Shown piece by piece: positions 8,403 to 15,528 of a stretch of DNA of 15,693 bases (position 1 is its first letter; every line of letters starts with the position of its first letter). The position numbers and the translations under genes are program-made. The notes below the pieces were generated by a model that saw only the letters and a program-made list of their open reading frames with translations, had not been told where the DNA came from and made no database searches. Source of the DNA: Burkholderiaceae bacterium (GTDB taxonomy: Bacteria; Pseudomonadota; Gammaproteobacteria; Burkholderiales; Burkholderiaceae); contig JASLEM010000453.1 in the NCBI GenBank assembly GCA_030151165.1, forward strand, positions 1 to 15,693, read 5' to 3'.

Positions 8403-8930
8403 ATGAACACCACCACGCTCGGCAACCGCATCTCGTTCGAGATCTCCGACGACGACCTCCACGCCGTGCAGGGCGCGCTGCAGGTCCTCCAGCAGAAACT
8501 CGTGCCGCTGCTCGTGAGCCTCGGCACCGAGGACCGCCGCGCCCTGCCCAAGATGGGCGCCAAGACCGTGGACTTCGTCTCCAAGACCCTCAGCTACGCG
8601 CGCAGCAACCCGCAATACCAGCCGACGTTCGTCGACCTCGACGAATACGGCATCGACCTCGCGGCGGTCGGGTTGTTGCGGGAGATCCAGCAGCCGCTGT
8701 CCATGATCGCGGACATGGTGGACGACACCTTGCTGCTCTCGGGCAGTGAAGCCTACGCCGCGGCGCTGGTCTGCTACCAGGCGTTCAAGTCCGCCGCCAA
8801 GGTGAACGCACCGGGCGCCTCCACGATCGCCACCGACCTCTCCAACCGCTTCCCCGGCCGCCCCTCGAAGGCCGCCACCAAGGCGCCGTCCGCCGACGCT
8901 CCGGCCCGACAGGCCGATCCCGCCGTCTGA
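8403..8930 (+). CDS. Conserved-looking helical protein, unknown function
   Basis: This is a 175-residue soluble protein without signal peptide or membrane helix. Residues 1-150 read as amphipathic helices, opening ISFEISDDDLHAVQGALQVL. A short motif RRALPKMGAKTVDFV (46-59) and a GSEAYAAALVCYQAFKSAAK segment (114-133) follow. The core ends NRFPGRPSK, and residues 151-175 form a low-complexity Pro/Ala/Lys tail. I have seen proteins of this general pattern (helical, PKMG.KTV.FV, SEAY.AAL) labelled only hypothetical in unrelated bacteria; that is memory and not checked. The ATG at 8403 is supported by AGGGA seven bases upstream; an in-frame ATG at 8316 would overlap the candidate promoter. The gene is directly followed, 16 bases after its stop, by the 42-bp repeat array, which may be part of the same module. 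Confidence 0.8.
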   Translation: MNTTTLGNRISFEISDDDLHAVQGALQVLQQKLVPLLVSLGTEDRRALPKMGAKTVDFVSKTLSYARSNPQYQPTFVDLDEYGIDLAAVGLLREIQQPLSMIADMVDDTLLLSGSEAYAAALVCYQAFKSAAKVNAPGASTIATDLSNRFPGRPSKAATKAPSADAPARQADPAV

Positions 8931-8996
8931 TATCGACCATTTGCATCTCGGAACTCCGACGCCGGACTTCCGAAGTCCATTGATCGGCCTCCACAT

Positions 8997-9037
8997 TCCG
9001 GCGCCGCACCTCATAAGTGCGGCGCCGGAGCTTTTTT
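8997..9037 (+). terminator. Intrinsic terminator inside the array
   Basis: A perfect 12-bp stem, CCGGCGCCGCAC (8998-9009) with GTGCGGCGCCGG (9017-9028), gains one more T-A pair outside. The loop is CTCATAA, and AGC plus six T (9032-9037) follow. It lies 66 bases past the stop codon of the 8403 gene and would end its transcript after the second repeat unit. Confidence 0.93.
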
Positions 9038-9113
9038 CTCCGGCGTCGCTGAAAATTTGAGCATCGATGGGGTTCGGAACTCCGGTGATGCTGAAATTTT
9101 GAGCATCGATCGA

Positions 9114-9164
9114 GTTCGGAACTCCGACGTCGATGAAAATTTGAGCAATGTCGGAGTTCCGAAC
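9114..9164. repeat. 14-bp perfect inverted repeat closing the array
   Basis: GTTCGGAACTCCGA (9114-9127) and TCGGAGTTCCGAAC (9151-9164) are exact reverse complements with a 23-base spacer containing the AT-rich core. Eleven bases of the closing copy can also pair with the first unit (8949-8959). Confidence 0.9.
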
Positions 9165-9188
9165 GGCATTCCTGGCGCCGGGAATGCC
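9165..9188. repeat. Hairpin immediately after the array
   Basis: GGCATTCC (9165-9172) and GGAATGCC (9181-9188) form a perfect 8-bp stem with an eight-base loop, directly adjoining the last repeat. No T-run follows. Confidence 0.7.
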
Positions 9189-9327
9189 CGGCGGCGAATC
9201 CGCAGGAAGCGCCCGGGCCGCCGCCGCCGCCCACGAAGCCGAGGCGCCTGCCCGGCCGGAAAGGATCAGGTAACAAGCCCTCGCGCACGATGGCGACCGG
9301 AACAACCCCTGCCCTCCGGAGCCCTCC

Positions 9328-10101
9328 TTGCCTTTCCTCTTCACACAACGCCCCGCGTTCGTCGGTTCCGCGCTGGCCGCCCTGCTGGCGCCCCTCGTCT
9401 CGTTCGCGCAGCAGCCCAACCCCGGCGCGACGCCGTGGACGCTGGGCATCGGCGTCGCCACCACGCAACGGCCATACGCCGGCGACAGCAACAAGACGAT
9501 CCCGTTCCCGCTCGTCACCTACGAGAACGACTACTTCCGCATCGCCGGCCTCGGCGCCGACCTGAAGCTCGGTTCGGCGGGGGCGGTGACGTTCGCGTTG
9601 CGCGCCCGGTACGCGCTCGCCGACGGCTACAAGTCGAGCGACGCGCCGATCCTGGCGGGCATGGCGGACCGCAAGGGCAGCCTGTGGGTCGGGCCGGCGG
9701 TGCAGTGGAAGACGGAACTGGCCAAGGTCTCGTTCGAGGTGCTGGGTGACGCGCTCGGGAAGAGCCACGGCATCGAGGCGAAGCTCGGTGCCGAGCACGA
9801 CTTCCGCGCCGGCTCGGTGATGTTCACGCCGCATGTCGCCGCGGAATTCGTGGATCGCAAGTATGTCGACTACTACTTTGGCGTGACGAGCTCCGAGGTC
9901 GCGGCCAACCGCCCTGCCTACGAAGGCCGGTCGACCGTGAACCTCGAGGCCGGCTTGCGCGTGGCGTTCCTGATCAACCCGACGAACTCGATCTTCGCGG
10001 ACGCCGGCGCCAAGCGGCTGGGCAACGGCATCACGGACAGCCCGCTCGTCGACCGCAAGGTGACGTCGAGCTTCGCGCTGGGCTACAGCGTCCGCTTCTG
10101 A
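9328..10101 (+). CDS. MipA/OmpV family outer-membrane protein
   Basis: This is a 257-residue predicted outer-membrane beta-barrel of the MipA/OmpV family, known as MltA-interacting scaffold proteins or osmosensing porin-like proteins; the role of this member is not known. A signal peptide covers residues 1-27 (basic start, hydrophobic AALAALLAPLVSFA, cleavage before QQ). The mature part opens with TPWTLGIGVATTQRPYAG and alternates polar and apolar residues. The C-terminus is GYSVRF, with the terminal Phe typical of proteins assembled by BamA. The start is TTG with GGAG six bases upstream (9318-9321); no better in-frame start is seen. The regulator gene begins 22 bases after the stop, the common order for this family with two-component systems. 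The 163 bases between the array and this gene hold the hairpin at 9165 and nothing else I can name. Confidence 0.85.
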   Translation: MPFLFTQRPAFVGSALAALLAPLVSFAQQPNPGATPWTLGIGVATTQRPYAGDSNKTIPFPLVTYENDYFRIAGLGADLKLGSAGAVTFALRARYALADGYKSSDAPILAGMADRKGSLWVGPAVQWKTELAKVSFEVLGDALGKSHGIEAKLGAEHDFRAGSVMFTPHVAAEFVDRKYVDYYFGVTSSEVAANRPAYEGRSTVNLEAGLRVAFLINPTNSIFADAGAKRLGNGITDSPLVDRKVTSSFALGYSVRF

Positions 10102-10111
10102 CGCCGCCTGC

Positions 10112-10117
10112 GATGAT
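10112..10117 (+). promoter_or_regulatory. GATGAT -10-like element before the regulator
   Basis: GATGAT ends six bases (GACGGC) before the ATG at 10124. No Shine-Dalgarno sequence is present in the 22-base gap after mipA. It may allow leaderless expression of the regulator in addition to read-through from mipA. The hexamer is a poor consensus match and the -35 is not evident. Confidence 0.25.
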
Positions 10118-10123
10118 GACGGC

Positions 10124-10798
10124 ATGAACCGGATCGCGCTCGTCGAAGACCACGTCCGCCTCGCCCGTCTGATCGGGCAGGCGCTGACGGGCGCGGGCAT
10201 CGAGGTCGACACCTTCGCGCGCGTCGAGTCCGCGTTGCCCGCCATCGCGCAGAAGCGCTACGCGACCGCGGTCATCGATCGCGGCCTGCCTGACGGCGAC
10301 GGGATCGACCTCGTGCGGCGGCTCCGCGGCGCGGGCCACACCCTCCCGTGCATGCTGTTGACGGCGCGCGACTCGATCCACGACCGCGTGGTGGGCCTGG
10401 AGGCCGGCGCCGACGACTACCTGCCGAAGCCGTTCGCGATGGCGGAGATGGTGGCGCGCGTCCGGGCGCTGATGCGGCGCACGCAGAACCTGCAGAGCCT
10501 CGACCCCGAGTTCGCCGGCCTGCAGGTGTTGCCCGAGGCCGGCTGCATGCGCTGGGCGGACGAGTCGATCACGCTGTCGTCCTCCGAGCTCCAGATCGTG
10601 ATCGCGCTGGTGCGCGCGGGCGGCCAGACGCTCAAGCGGGCCAGCCTCGAGGATGCGGCCTGGGGTATCGGCGAACCGGTGACGCCCAACGCGCTGGACG
10701 TCGCGCTGCACCGGCTGCGCCGCAAGCTGCAGGGCATCGGCAGCGACCTGCAGATCGTGAACGTGCGAGGCCATGGCTTCTCCCTCCAGAAGATCTAG
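10124..10798 (+). CDS. OmpR/PhoB-type response regulator
   Basis: This is a 224-residue DNA-binding response regulator. The receiver domain (about 1-115) has the acidic pair E8-D9, the phosphorylation site D52 in VIDRGLPDGDG, T80 in MLLTARDS, and K102 in YLPKPF. The winged-helix output domain (about 130-224) includes LSSSELQIVIALVRAGG, ALDVALHRLRRKLQ and the wing end VRGHGFSLQK. All phospho-transfer residues are present, so it should be functional. It sits between the MipA gene (22-base gap) and the sensor kinase (26-base overlap), which implies co-expression and suggests that mipA is a target. Its closest general relatives are the QseB/PmrA/TctD-type regulators. Confidence 0.95.
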   Translation: MNRIALVEDHVRLARLIGQALTGAGIEVDTFARVESALPAIAQKRYATAVIDRGLPDGDGIDLVRRLRGAGHTLPCMLLTARDSIHDRVVGLEAGADDYLPKPFAMAEMVARVRALMRRTQNLQSLDPEFAGLQVLPEAGCMRWADESITLSSSELQIVIALVRAGGQTLKRASLEDAAWGIGEPVTPNALDVALHRLRRKLQGIGSDLQIVNVRGHGFSLQKI

Positions 10799-12155
10799 GC
10801 TGCCGCGCAGCCTCGTGGGGCGGTCGCTGCTGGCGTCGGTCAGCGCGCTGCTGCTCGTGATGACGTTGCTGGGCGCGGCGATCGCCGGCGTGCTCGCGTT
10901 CCAGACGGCGCCGTTCTCGTGGGAAGGACCGGCGAGCCAGGAGGAGCACGTCCGCGACGCGATGCACTTCGATGCGCGCGGGCGGCTGGCGTTCATCGAG
11001 ATGCGGCCGAGTGTCCTCGAGGCGTTCGACGCGCTCTCCAAGGACATGGCGTTCCAGGTGCTGGACGGCACCGGCCGCGAGGTCTTCGCGTCGCCCGAGG
11101 GGCCGGCGCTCGACGTCCTGCGCCGCCTGCCGCCCGACGCCACGCAGCGCCTGGCGACCGACACGCAAGGCGCGGTCGCGCTGCAAGTGCTGACCACGAC
11201 GATCGAGCGCGGAGGGCAGCGTTACCTGCTGCGCAACGCGCGCAGCGAGCGCCTCGCGCTCGGCATCCGGTCGAACGGCAGCGCCATCTTCTATTTCGCG
11301 GCGATCTGCACCGGGCTGCTCGCGGTGCTGGTGTTCTCGAGCATCGCTCTGTGGATGGCGCGCCGCACGGTCGAGCCGCTGCGGCAGGCGTCCGAGGCGG
11401 CGGCCGCCATCCAGCCCGGCAACCTCACGCAGCGCGTGGACGGGCGCGAGCTGCCGAGCGAGATCACGCCGCTGGTCGACGCCTTCAACAGCGCCCTGGC
11501 GCGGCTCGAGCAGGGCTACCGCGTGCAGCAGGAGTTCCTCGCCGCCGCCGCGCACGAGCTGAAGACGCCGCTGTCGCTGATGCGCGCGGAGATCGAGCTG
11601 GGCAACGTCGCGAACCTCGACCTGCTGCTCGGCGACATCGACGCCATGGCCGTCCAGGTGCAGCAACTGCTGCAGCTCGCCGAGGTCAGCGAGATCCAGA
11701 ATTTCGAGTTCAGGCCGCTGCAGGTCCGGCAGGTGATCGAAGACACCGTCGCCTACGTCGCGCGCTTCGCGGAGGGCCGCCACGTGCACCTGCGGCTCGT
11801 CGTCGACGGCACGCCCGCGCCGATGAACGCGGACGGCGGCGCCTTGTCGACGCTCGCGAAGAACCTGATCGAGAACGCCGTCCACCACTCGCCGACCGGC
11901 GGGGTCGTGACGATCCGCCTGGCGCCGGGATCGCTGGCCGTGTCCGACGAGGGCCCCGGCGTCGCGCCGGCCGATGTCCCGAAACTGTTCACGCGCTTCT
12001 GGCGCGGCGAAGGCGCGCTGCACCAGGGCGCGGGCCTGGGCCTGTCGATCTGCCGGATGATCGCGACGGCTCACGGCTGGACGCTCGCGTACCGCGACGC
12101 CACGCCAGCGCCGGGCGCGGAGTTCCGGGTCGACTTTCCGCTCGCGCAGGCCTGA
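10773..12155 (+). CDS. Sensor histidine kinase, QseC/TctE-like
   Basis: This is a 460-residue membrane kinase paired with the preceding regulator. Transmembrane helices lie at about 17-43 and 172-196 and enclose a periplasmic sensor region of about 130 residues that I cannot assign to a ligand. A HAMP linker follows (about 197-250). The dimerisation domain has the H-box AAAAHELKTPLSLMRAE with phospho-accepting H261. The ATPase domain shows the N-box LAKNLIENAVHHSP (about 361-374), G1 SDEGPG (391-396), the F-box FTRFWRG (406-412) and G2 GAGLGLSICRM (419-429). The ATG at 10773 overlaps the regulator end by 26 bases; a GTG at 10815 is an alternative start. It is translationally linked to the regulator. 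Confidence 0.94.
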   Translation: MASPSRRSRLPRSLVGRSLLASVSALLLVMTLLGAAIAGVLAFQTAPFSWEGPASQEEHVRDAMHFDARGRLAFIEMRPSVLEAFDALSKDMAFQVLDGTGREVFASPEGPALDVLRRLPPDATQRLATDTQGAVALQVLTTTIERGGQRYLLRNARSERLALGIRSNGSAIFYFAAICTGLLAVLVFSSIALWMARRTVEPLRQASEAAAAIQPGNLTQRVDGRELPSEITPLVDAFNSALARLEQGYRVQQEFLAAAAHELKTPLSLMRAEIELGNVANLDLLLGDIDAMAVQVQQLLQLAEVSEIQNFEFRPLQVRQVIEDTVAYVARFAEGRHVHLRLVVDGTPAPMNADGGALSTLAKNLIENAVHHSPTGGVVTIRLAPGSLAVSDEGPGVAPADVPKLFTRFWRGEGALHQGAGLGLSICRMIATAHGWTLAYRDATPAPGAEFRVDFPLAQA

Positions 12156-12185
12156 TGCGGATGGCGCGCGTTCGGCCCTGACGCC

Positions 12186-12878
12186 TTAGCCGCGCCGGGC
12201 CTGGAGCAACGCCTTCGCCGCCTCGATCCGCAACGCGAGTTCCACCGCCTCGTCGTTCATGACCCCGACCAGGAAGCGCTCCGGGTCGGCGGGCGCGGCG
12301 ATCGCGGGCGGTGCGGCGGCGGCTCGACGATCGTCCTCGCGTCCGCTCGCCTCCAGCTGAACGAGCGCCGCCTCGAACGCCCCCTGCCCGATCGGCTCGA
12401 TCGCCCGCAGCAAGGTCGCCTGCCCGTCCTCGCCGGGCGCGACATCGAGCCAGGGGGTGTCGGCGAAGACCGGCGCGAGGTCGGGCGTGACGAAGGCGGA
12501 CCAGCGGTCGGCGTCGACCTCGACCGGCGGCAGGGCCGGGAGCGCGGTCGGCTCCGCGAGCAAGCGGACGTGCCTCGGCGCGGTGTCCGCGAGGTAGCGA
12601 CCGCGCAGGCCTTGCAGGAAGCGGTCGCCGTCGCCCTCGGCGATCGGCTGCGCGAGAAAGAACCACAGCTGCAGCGCGTCGCCGCCCGAGACGGCGATGG
12701 CCGGCGCGGGCAGGTCGAGGTCGGACTGCACGCCCTTCCACACGCGCGACAGCTGCTCCCAGCCGGCGGGCGGCGACAGCGCCATCACCAGCACGCGCGT
12801 GCCGCGCGGGCCGGGCGCGTGCGCGGTGTCGCCGTCGGTGCCGTGGAGGCGATTGCGTTCGAGTTGCAGTCGAGTCAT
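12186..12878 (-). CDS. Hypothetical protein, 230 aa
   Basis: I cannot assign this protein to a named family. It is soluble, with no signal peptide or membrane helix. The N-terminal part reads TRVLVMALSPPAGWEQLSRVWKGVQ, then AIAVSGGDALQLWFFLAQP (about 62-80). The C-terminal part has an Ala/Pro-rich linker, then a helical end starting ERFLVGVMNDEAVELALRIE. The SGG-DALQLWF text faintly resembles the SGGxGxHLWF-type motif of primase-like proteins, but I see no catalytic acidic motif to support that. It starts at the ATG at 12878 without a Shine-Dalgarno sequence, and TAGCAT lies six bases upstream. It converges on the kinase gene (30-base gap) and is divergent from the esterase (81 bases). Confidence 0.75.
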   Translation of the reverse strand: MTRLQLERNRLHGTDGDTAHAPGPRGTRVLVMALSPPAGWEQLSRVWKGVQSDLDLPAPAIAVSGGDALQLWFFLAQPIAEGDGDRFLQGLRGRYLADTAPRHVRLLAEPTALPALPPVEVDADRWSAFVTPDLAPVFADTPWLDVAPGEDGQATLLRAIEPIGQGAFEAALVQLEASGREDDRRAAAAPPAIAAPADPERFLVGVMNDEAVELALRIEAAKALLQARRG

Positions 12879-12884
12879 GCCGGC

Positions 12885-12890
12885 ATGCTA
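12885..12890 (-). promoter_or_regulatory. TAGCAT -10-like element, likely leaderless start
   Basis: Read on the minus strand, TAGCAT is followed by six bases (GCCGGC) and then the ATG at 12878. The spacing equals that of the YqhA-type gene and the regulator gene. No ribosome-binding site is seen. Confidence 0.35.
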
Positions 12891-12959
12891 GTCGACAAGG
12901 CCCGTCGGCGCGGGACCCCGACTTGCCGATTCGAGGCTCAATCCAACGGAGAACCTTCC

Positions 12960-13976
12960 ATGAGCCATCCCATCGCCGACACCCTCAGCAAAGCCATGGG
13001 CGCCGTGCGCGCCGACGACGACATGAAGGCGGTGCTCGACCAGCTCGGTCAGTTGACGGACAAGCACATCGAGGATCTCGACGTGGCCGCCGCGCGCAGC
13101 CAGCCGACGCCGGCGGATGCCGTCGCCGCCCTGCTGCGCAGCCAGGGCAAGTCGACCGATCCGGCCGCGCTCGTGCCCGGCATCACGTCGCGCGACAGCA
13201 CGATCCCCGGCCCCGGCGGCAGCCTGCCGGTGCGCATCTACACGCCCGCCGGCGCGGGCCCGTTTCCGCTGGTCGTGTACTTCCACGGCGGCGGCTGGGT
13301 GATCGCGGACAAGGCCGTGTACGACGGCGGCGCCCGCGGGCTCGCGAAGGAGGCGAACGCGGTGGTGGTGTCGGTCGACTATCGCCAGTCGCCCGAGGCC
13401 AAGTTCCCGGCGGCGTGGGACGACGCCCTGGCCGCGTACCGCTGGGTCGCCGAGAACGCGCAGGCGCTCGACGGCGACGCGCGCCGCATCGCGCTCGCGG
13501 GCGAGAGCGCGGGCGGCAACCTTGCGCTGGCCACGGCCATCGCCGTGCGCGACGCCGGCCTCGCGCAACAGCCGTGCCACGTGGTGGCGGTCTATCCGGT
13601 GACGCAGACCAGCCTCAACACGGAGTCGTACATCGAGAACGCGATCGCCAAGCCGCTCAACCGCGCGAGGGTGGCGTGGTTCGTCGACAAGCTGACCACG
13701 TCGAAGGACGACCTGAAGGACACGCGCCTGCAGCTGATCGAAGCGAACCTCGCCGGCCTGCCGGGCGTGACCTTGATCAACGCGAACATCGACCCGCTGC
13801 GCAACGACGGCTCGAAGATGGAGGACGCGCTGCGCAAGGCGCGCGTGCCGGTCGAGCGCCGCGTCTACGACGGCGTGACGCACGAGTTCTTCGGCATGGC
13901 GGCCGCGGTGCAGAAGGCGCGCGACGCGCAATCGTGGGCCGGCGAGCGCCTGCTCGAAGCCTTCGTGGGCGCGTGA
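12960..13976 (+). CDS. Alpha/beta hydrolase, HSL-type esterase
   Basis: This is a 338-residue cytoplasmic serine esterase of the hormone-sensitive-lipase (alpha/beta hydrolase-3) family, expected to cleave short-chain esters. The oxyanion motif HGGGW is at 109-113, the nucleophile S183 lies in GESAGG, the acid is D278 in NIDPLRNDG, and the base is H308 in VTHEFFG. So the triad is complete and correctly spaced. The first 80 residues form a helical cap region. The upstream frame is open, but the start at 12960 is set by GGAGA seven bases before the ATG and by the family-like MSHPIADTLSKAM opening. Its stop overlaps the start of the aldo/keto reductase gene by one base (TGATG), so the two are probably translationally coupled. 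The natural substrate is unknown. Confidence 0.92.
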   Translation: MSHPIADTLSKAMGAVRADDDMKAVLDQLGQLTDKHIEDLDVAAARSQPTPADAVAALLRSQGKSTDPAALVPGITSRDSTIPGPGGSLPVRIYTPAGAGPFPLVVYFHGGGWVIADKAVYDGGARGLAKEANAVVVSVDYRQSPEAKFPAAWDDALAAYRWVAENAQALDGDARRIALAGESAGGNLALATAIAVRDAGLAQQPCHVVAVYPVTQTSLNTESYIENAIAKPLNRARVAWFVDKLTTSKDDLKDTRLQLIEANLAGLPGVTLINANIDPLRNDGSKMEDALRKARVPVERRVYDGVTHEFFGMAAAVQKARDAQSWAGERLLEAFVGA

Positions 13977-15019
13977 TGAGCGCCGCAGGAAAGGCCGGCG
14001 TGCCGAACCGCGCGCGGCAGATCTTCACGCCGGAGTTCAAGTTCGGGCTGGGCGGCGTGCCGCTCGGCAACGAGTTCGCGAAGCACACCGACGAGGACGC
14101 GCAGGCGACGCTCGAGAACGCGTGGGCGATGGGCGTGCGCTACTACGACGTCGCGCCCTGGTACGGGCTCGGGCTCTCGGAGCGGCGCTTCGGGCGCTTC
14201 CTGCACGGCCAGCCGCGCGACAGCTACGTGCTGTCGTCCAAGGTCGGCAAGTTGTTCAAGGCCTCGAAGAACAATCGGCACGCGGAGATGTTCCCGTTTT
14301 CCGATTCGCCCAACGACCTCGTCGTCGACTACACCGCCGACGGCGTGCGCCGCTCGATCGAGGACAGCCTGCAGCGGCTGGGCGTCTCGCATCTCGACGT
14401 CGTGTTCGTGCACGACTTGTCGCCCGACTTCGCGTGGTTCCCGACCGGCTGGGAGGCGCAGTACGCGATCGCGCGCGAAGGCGCATTCCCGGCGCTGTCG
14501 AAGATGCGCGACGAGGGCCTCATCCGCGCGTGGGGCGTGGGCGTGAACACGCCGTTCGCGATCCTCCAGGTGATCGCGGACGCCGACCCCGACGTCTGCC
14601 TCTGCGCGCGCCAGTATTCCTTGATCGAGCACGCGAACGCGCTGAACGAGGTGATGCCGGCGGTCAAGGCGAAGAACGTGTCGCTGGTGATCGGCTCGTC
14701 GCTCAACGCCGGGTTCATCTCGGGCAGCCCGCGCTACAACTACGGCGCCGACAACTTCCGGATCCCGCCGGAGGTGATCGACAAGCGCGAGCGCCTGCGC
14801 GCGGTCGCGGCGCGCCACGGCGTCGACCTGCGCACCGCGGCGCTGCAGTTCTCGGCCGCGGCGCCGGAAGCGGTGGCGCTGGTCGTCGGCGCGCGCAGCG
14901 GCGCGCAGATCCAGGAAGACTGGGCGTCGATGCAGGCGAAGATCCCCGGCGATTTCTGGGCCGAGCTGCGCCAGGAACGGCTGATCGAGGCGAACGCACC
15001 GACACCGCCCGCGCCCTGA
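13976..15019 (+). CDS. Aldo/keto reductase, aldose/pyridoxal dehydrogenase-like
   Basis: This is a 347-residue NAD(P)-dependent oxidoreductase with the aldo/keto reductase barrel. The catalytic tetrad is visible: D58 and Y63 in YYDVAPWYGLGLSE, K89 in SSKVGK, and H146 in VFVHDLSP. The APWYG.GLSE and HDLSPD contexts and the length resemble the D-threo-aldose 1-dehydrogenase / pyridoxal 4-dehydrogenase group, which usually oxidises sugars or pyridoxal. I cannot fix the substrate. The start ATG at 13976 overlaps the esterase stop (TGATG), so translation is likely coupled. A second, different aldo/keto reductase gene begins 70 bases downstream on the same strand. Confidence 0.92.
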   Translation: MSAAGKAGVPNRARQIFTPEFKFGLGGVPLGNEFAKHTDEDAQATLENAWAMGVRYYDVAPWYGLGLSERRFGRFLHGQPRDSYVLSSKVGKLFKASKNNRHAEMFPFSDSPNDLVVDYTADGVRRSIEDSLQRLGVSHLDVVFVHDLSPDFAWFPTGWEAQYAIAREGAFPALSKMRDEGLIRAWGVGVNTPFAILQVIADADPDVCLCARQYSLIEHANALNEVMPAVKAKNVSLVIGSSLNAGFISGSPRYNYGADNFRIPPEVIDKRERLRAVAARHGVDLRTAALQFSAAAPEAVALVVGARSGAQIQEDWASMQAKIPGDFWAELRQERLIEANAPTPPAP

Positions 15020-15089
15020 GTCGCCACGCGCCTGCACAGGCACGCACGGACGCCGCAAAATCGGCGCTCACGCCCCCGAGGACGACCCC

Positions 15090-15528
15090 ATGCGCCACAT
15101 CGACCTGCCCCGCGGCACGACGCCGCTCTCGTTGCCCGTGCTCGGCCTGGGCACGTGGCGTTTCGGCGAGCGCCGCGCCACGCGCACCGCGGAGATCGCT
15201 TCCGTGCGCACCGCGCTCGAGCTCGGCTACCGGATGATCGACACCGCCGAGATGTACGGCGAAGGCGGTGCCGAGGAGGTCGTGGGCGCGGCGCTGGCGG
15301 ACGCGATCCGCGCGGGCGACGTGCGCCGCGAGGACGTCGTCGTCGTCAGCAAGGTCTACCCGCACAACGCGAGCCGTCGCGGCACCGTCGCCGCCTGCGA
15401 CCGCAGCCGCCAGCGGCTCGGGCTCGACCACATCGACCTCTACCTGCTGCACTGGCGCGGCCAGCATCCGCTCGCCGACACCGTCGACGCGATGCAGCAA
15501 CTGGTCGCGGCCGGCGGCATCCGGCGCT
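15090..15528 (+). pseudogene. Second aldo/keto reductase, broken after about 142 residues
   Basis: The N-terminal half of an aldo/keto reductase is clear. It opens MRHIDLPRGTTPLSLPVLGLG, the ATG at 15090 follows GAGG eight bases upstream, and D51 and Y56 lie in MIDTAEMYGEGG. K88 lies in VVSKVYPHNA and H121 in LYLLHWRG. Reductase-like sequence runs to MQQLVAAG (residue 142, base 15515). Family members continue with a K/R-IR.WGVSNF segment; here the reading changes to RSRIHGSSANSG and later low-complexity Ser/Arg text, open to the window end. Those later bases are antisense to reductase sequence. So the gene is interrupted by a rearrangement or a chimeric join within about 15513-15528. Whether the true chromosome carries an intact gene cannot be told from here. 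Confidence 0.8.

Larger units (their letters stand above)
8947..9164. repeat. Phase-locked 42-bp repeat array ending in an inverted copy
   Basis: Five units begin at 8947, 8989, 9031, 9073 and 9115, exactly 42 bases apart. Units 4 and 5 start TTCGGAACTCCG and unit 1 starts CTCGGAACTCCG. Units 3 to 5 share a core close to TGAAAATTTGAGCATCGAT, AT-rich against the GC-rich background. By hand count, units 3 and 4 agree at 29 of 35 aligned bases, units 4 and 5 at 31 of 42, and units 1 and 2 at about 25 of 42. Unit 1 contains the palindrome GGACTTC-C-GAAGTCC (8964-8978). Unit 2 forms a terminator. The array closes with TCGGAGTTCCGAAC, the reverse complement of the unit start. Confidence 0.85.

Noticed and set aside
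8947..9164. CRISPR array
   Set aside because: The period equals the repeat itself, there are no unique spacers of constant length, and no cas genes are present.
8304..10245. Long minus-strand frames through the repeat array, with a 14-residue periodic peptide
   Set aside because: 42 is a multiple of three, so any open frame across the array gives a periodic peptide. The frames run antisense through two better genes.
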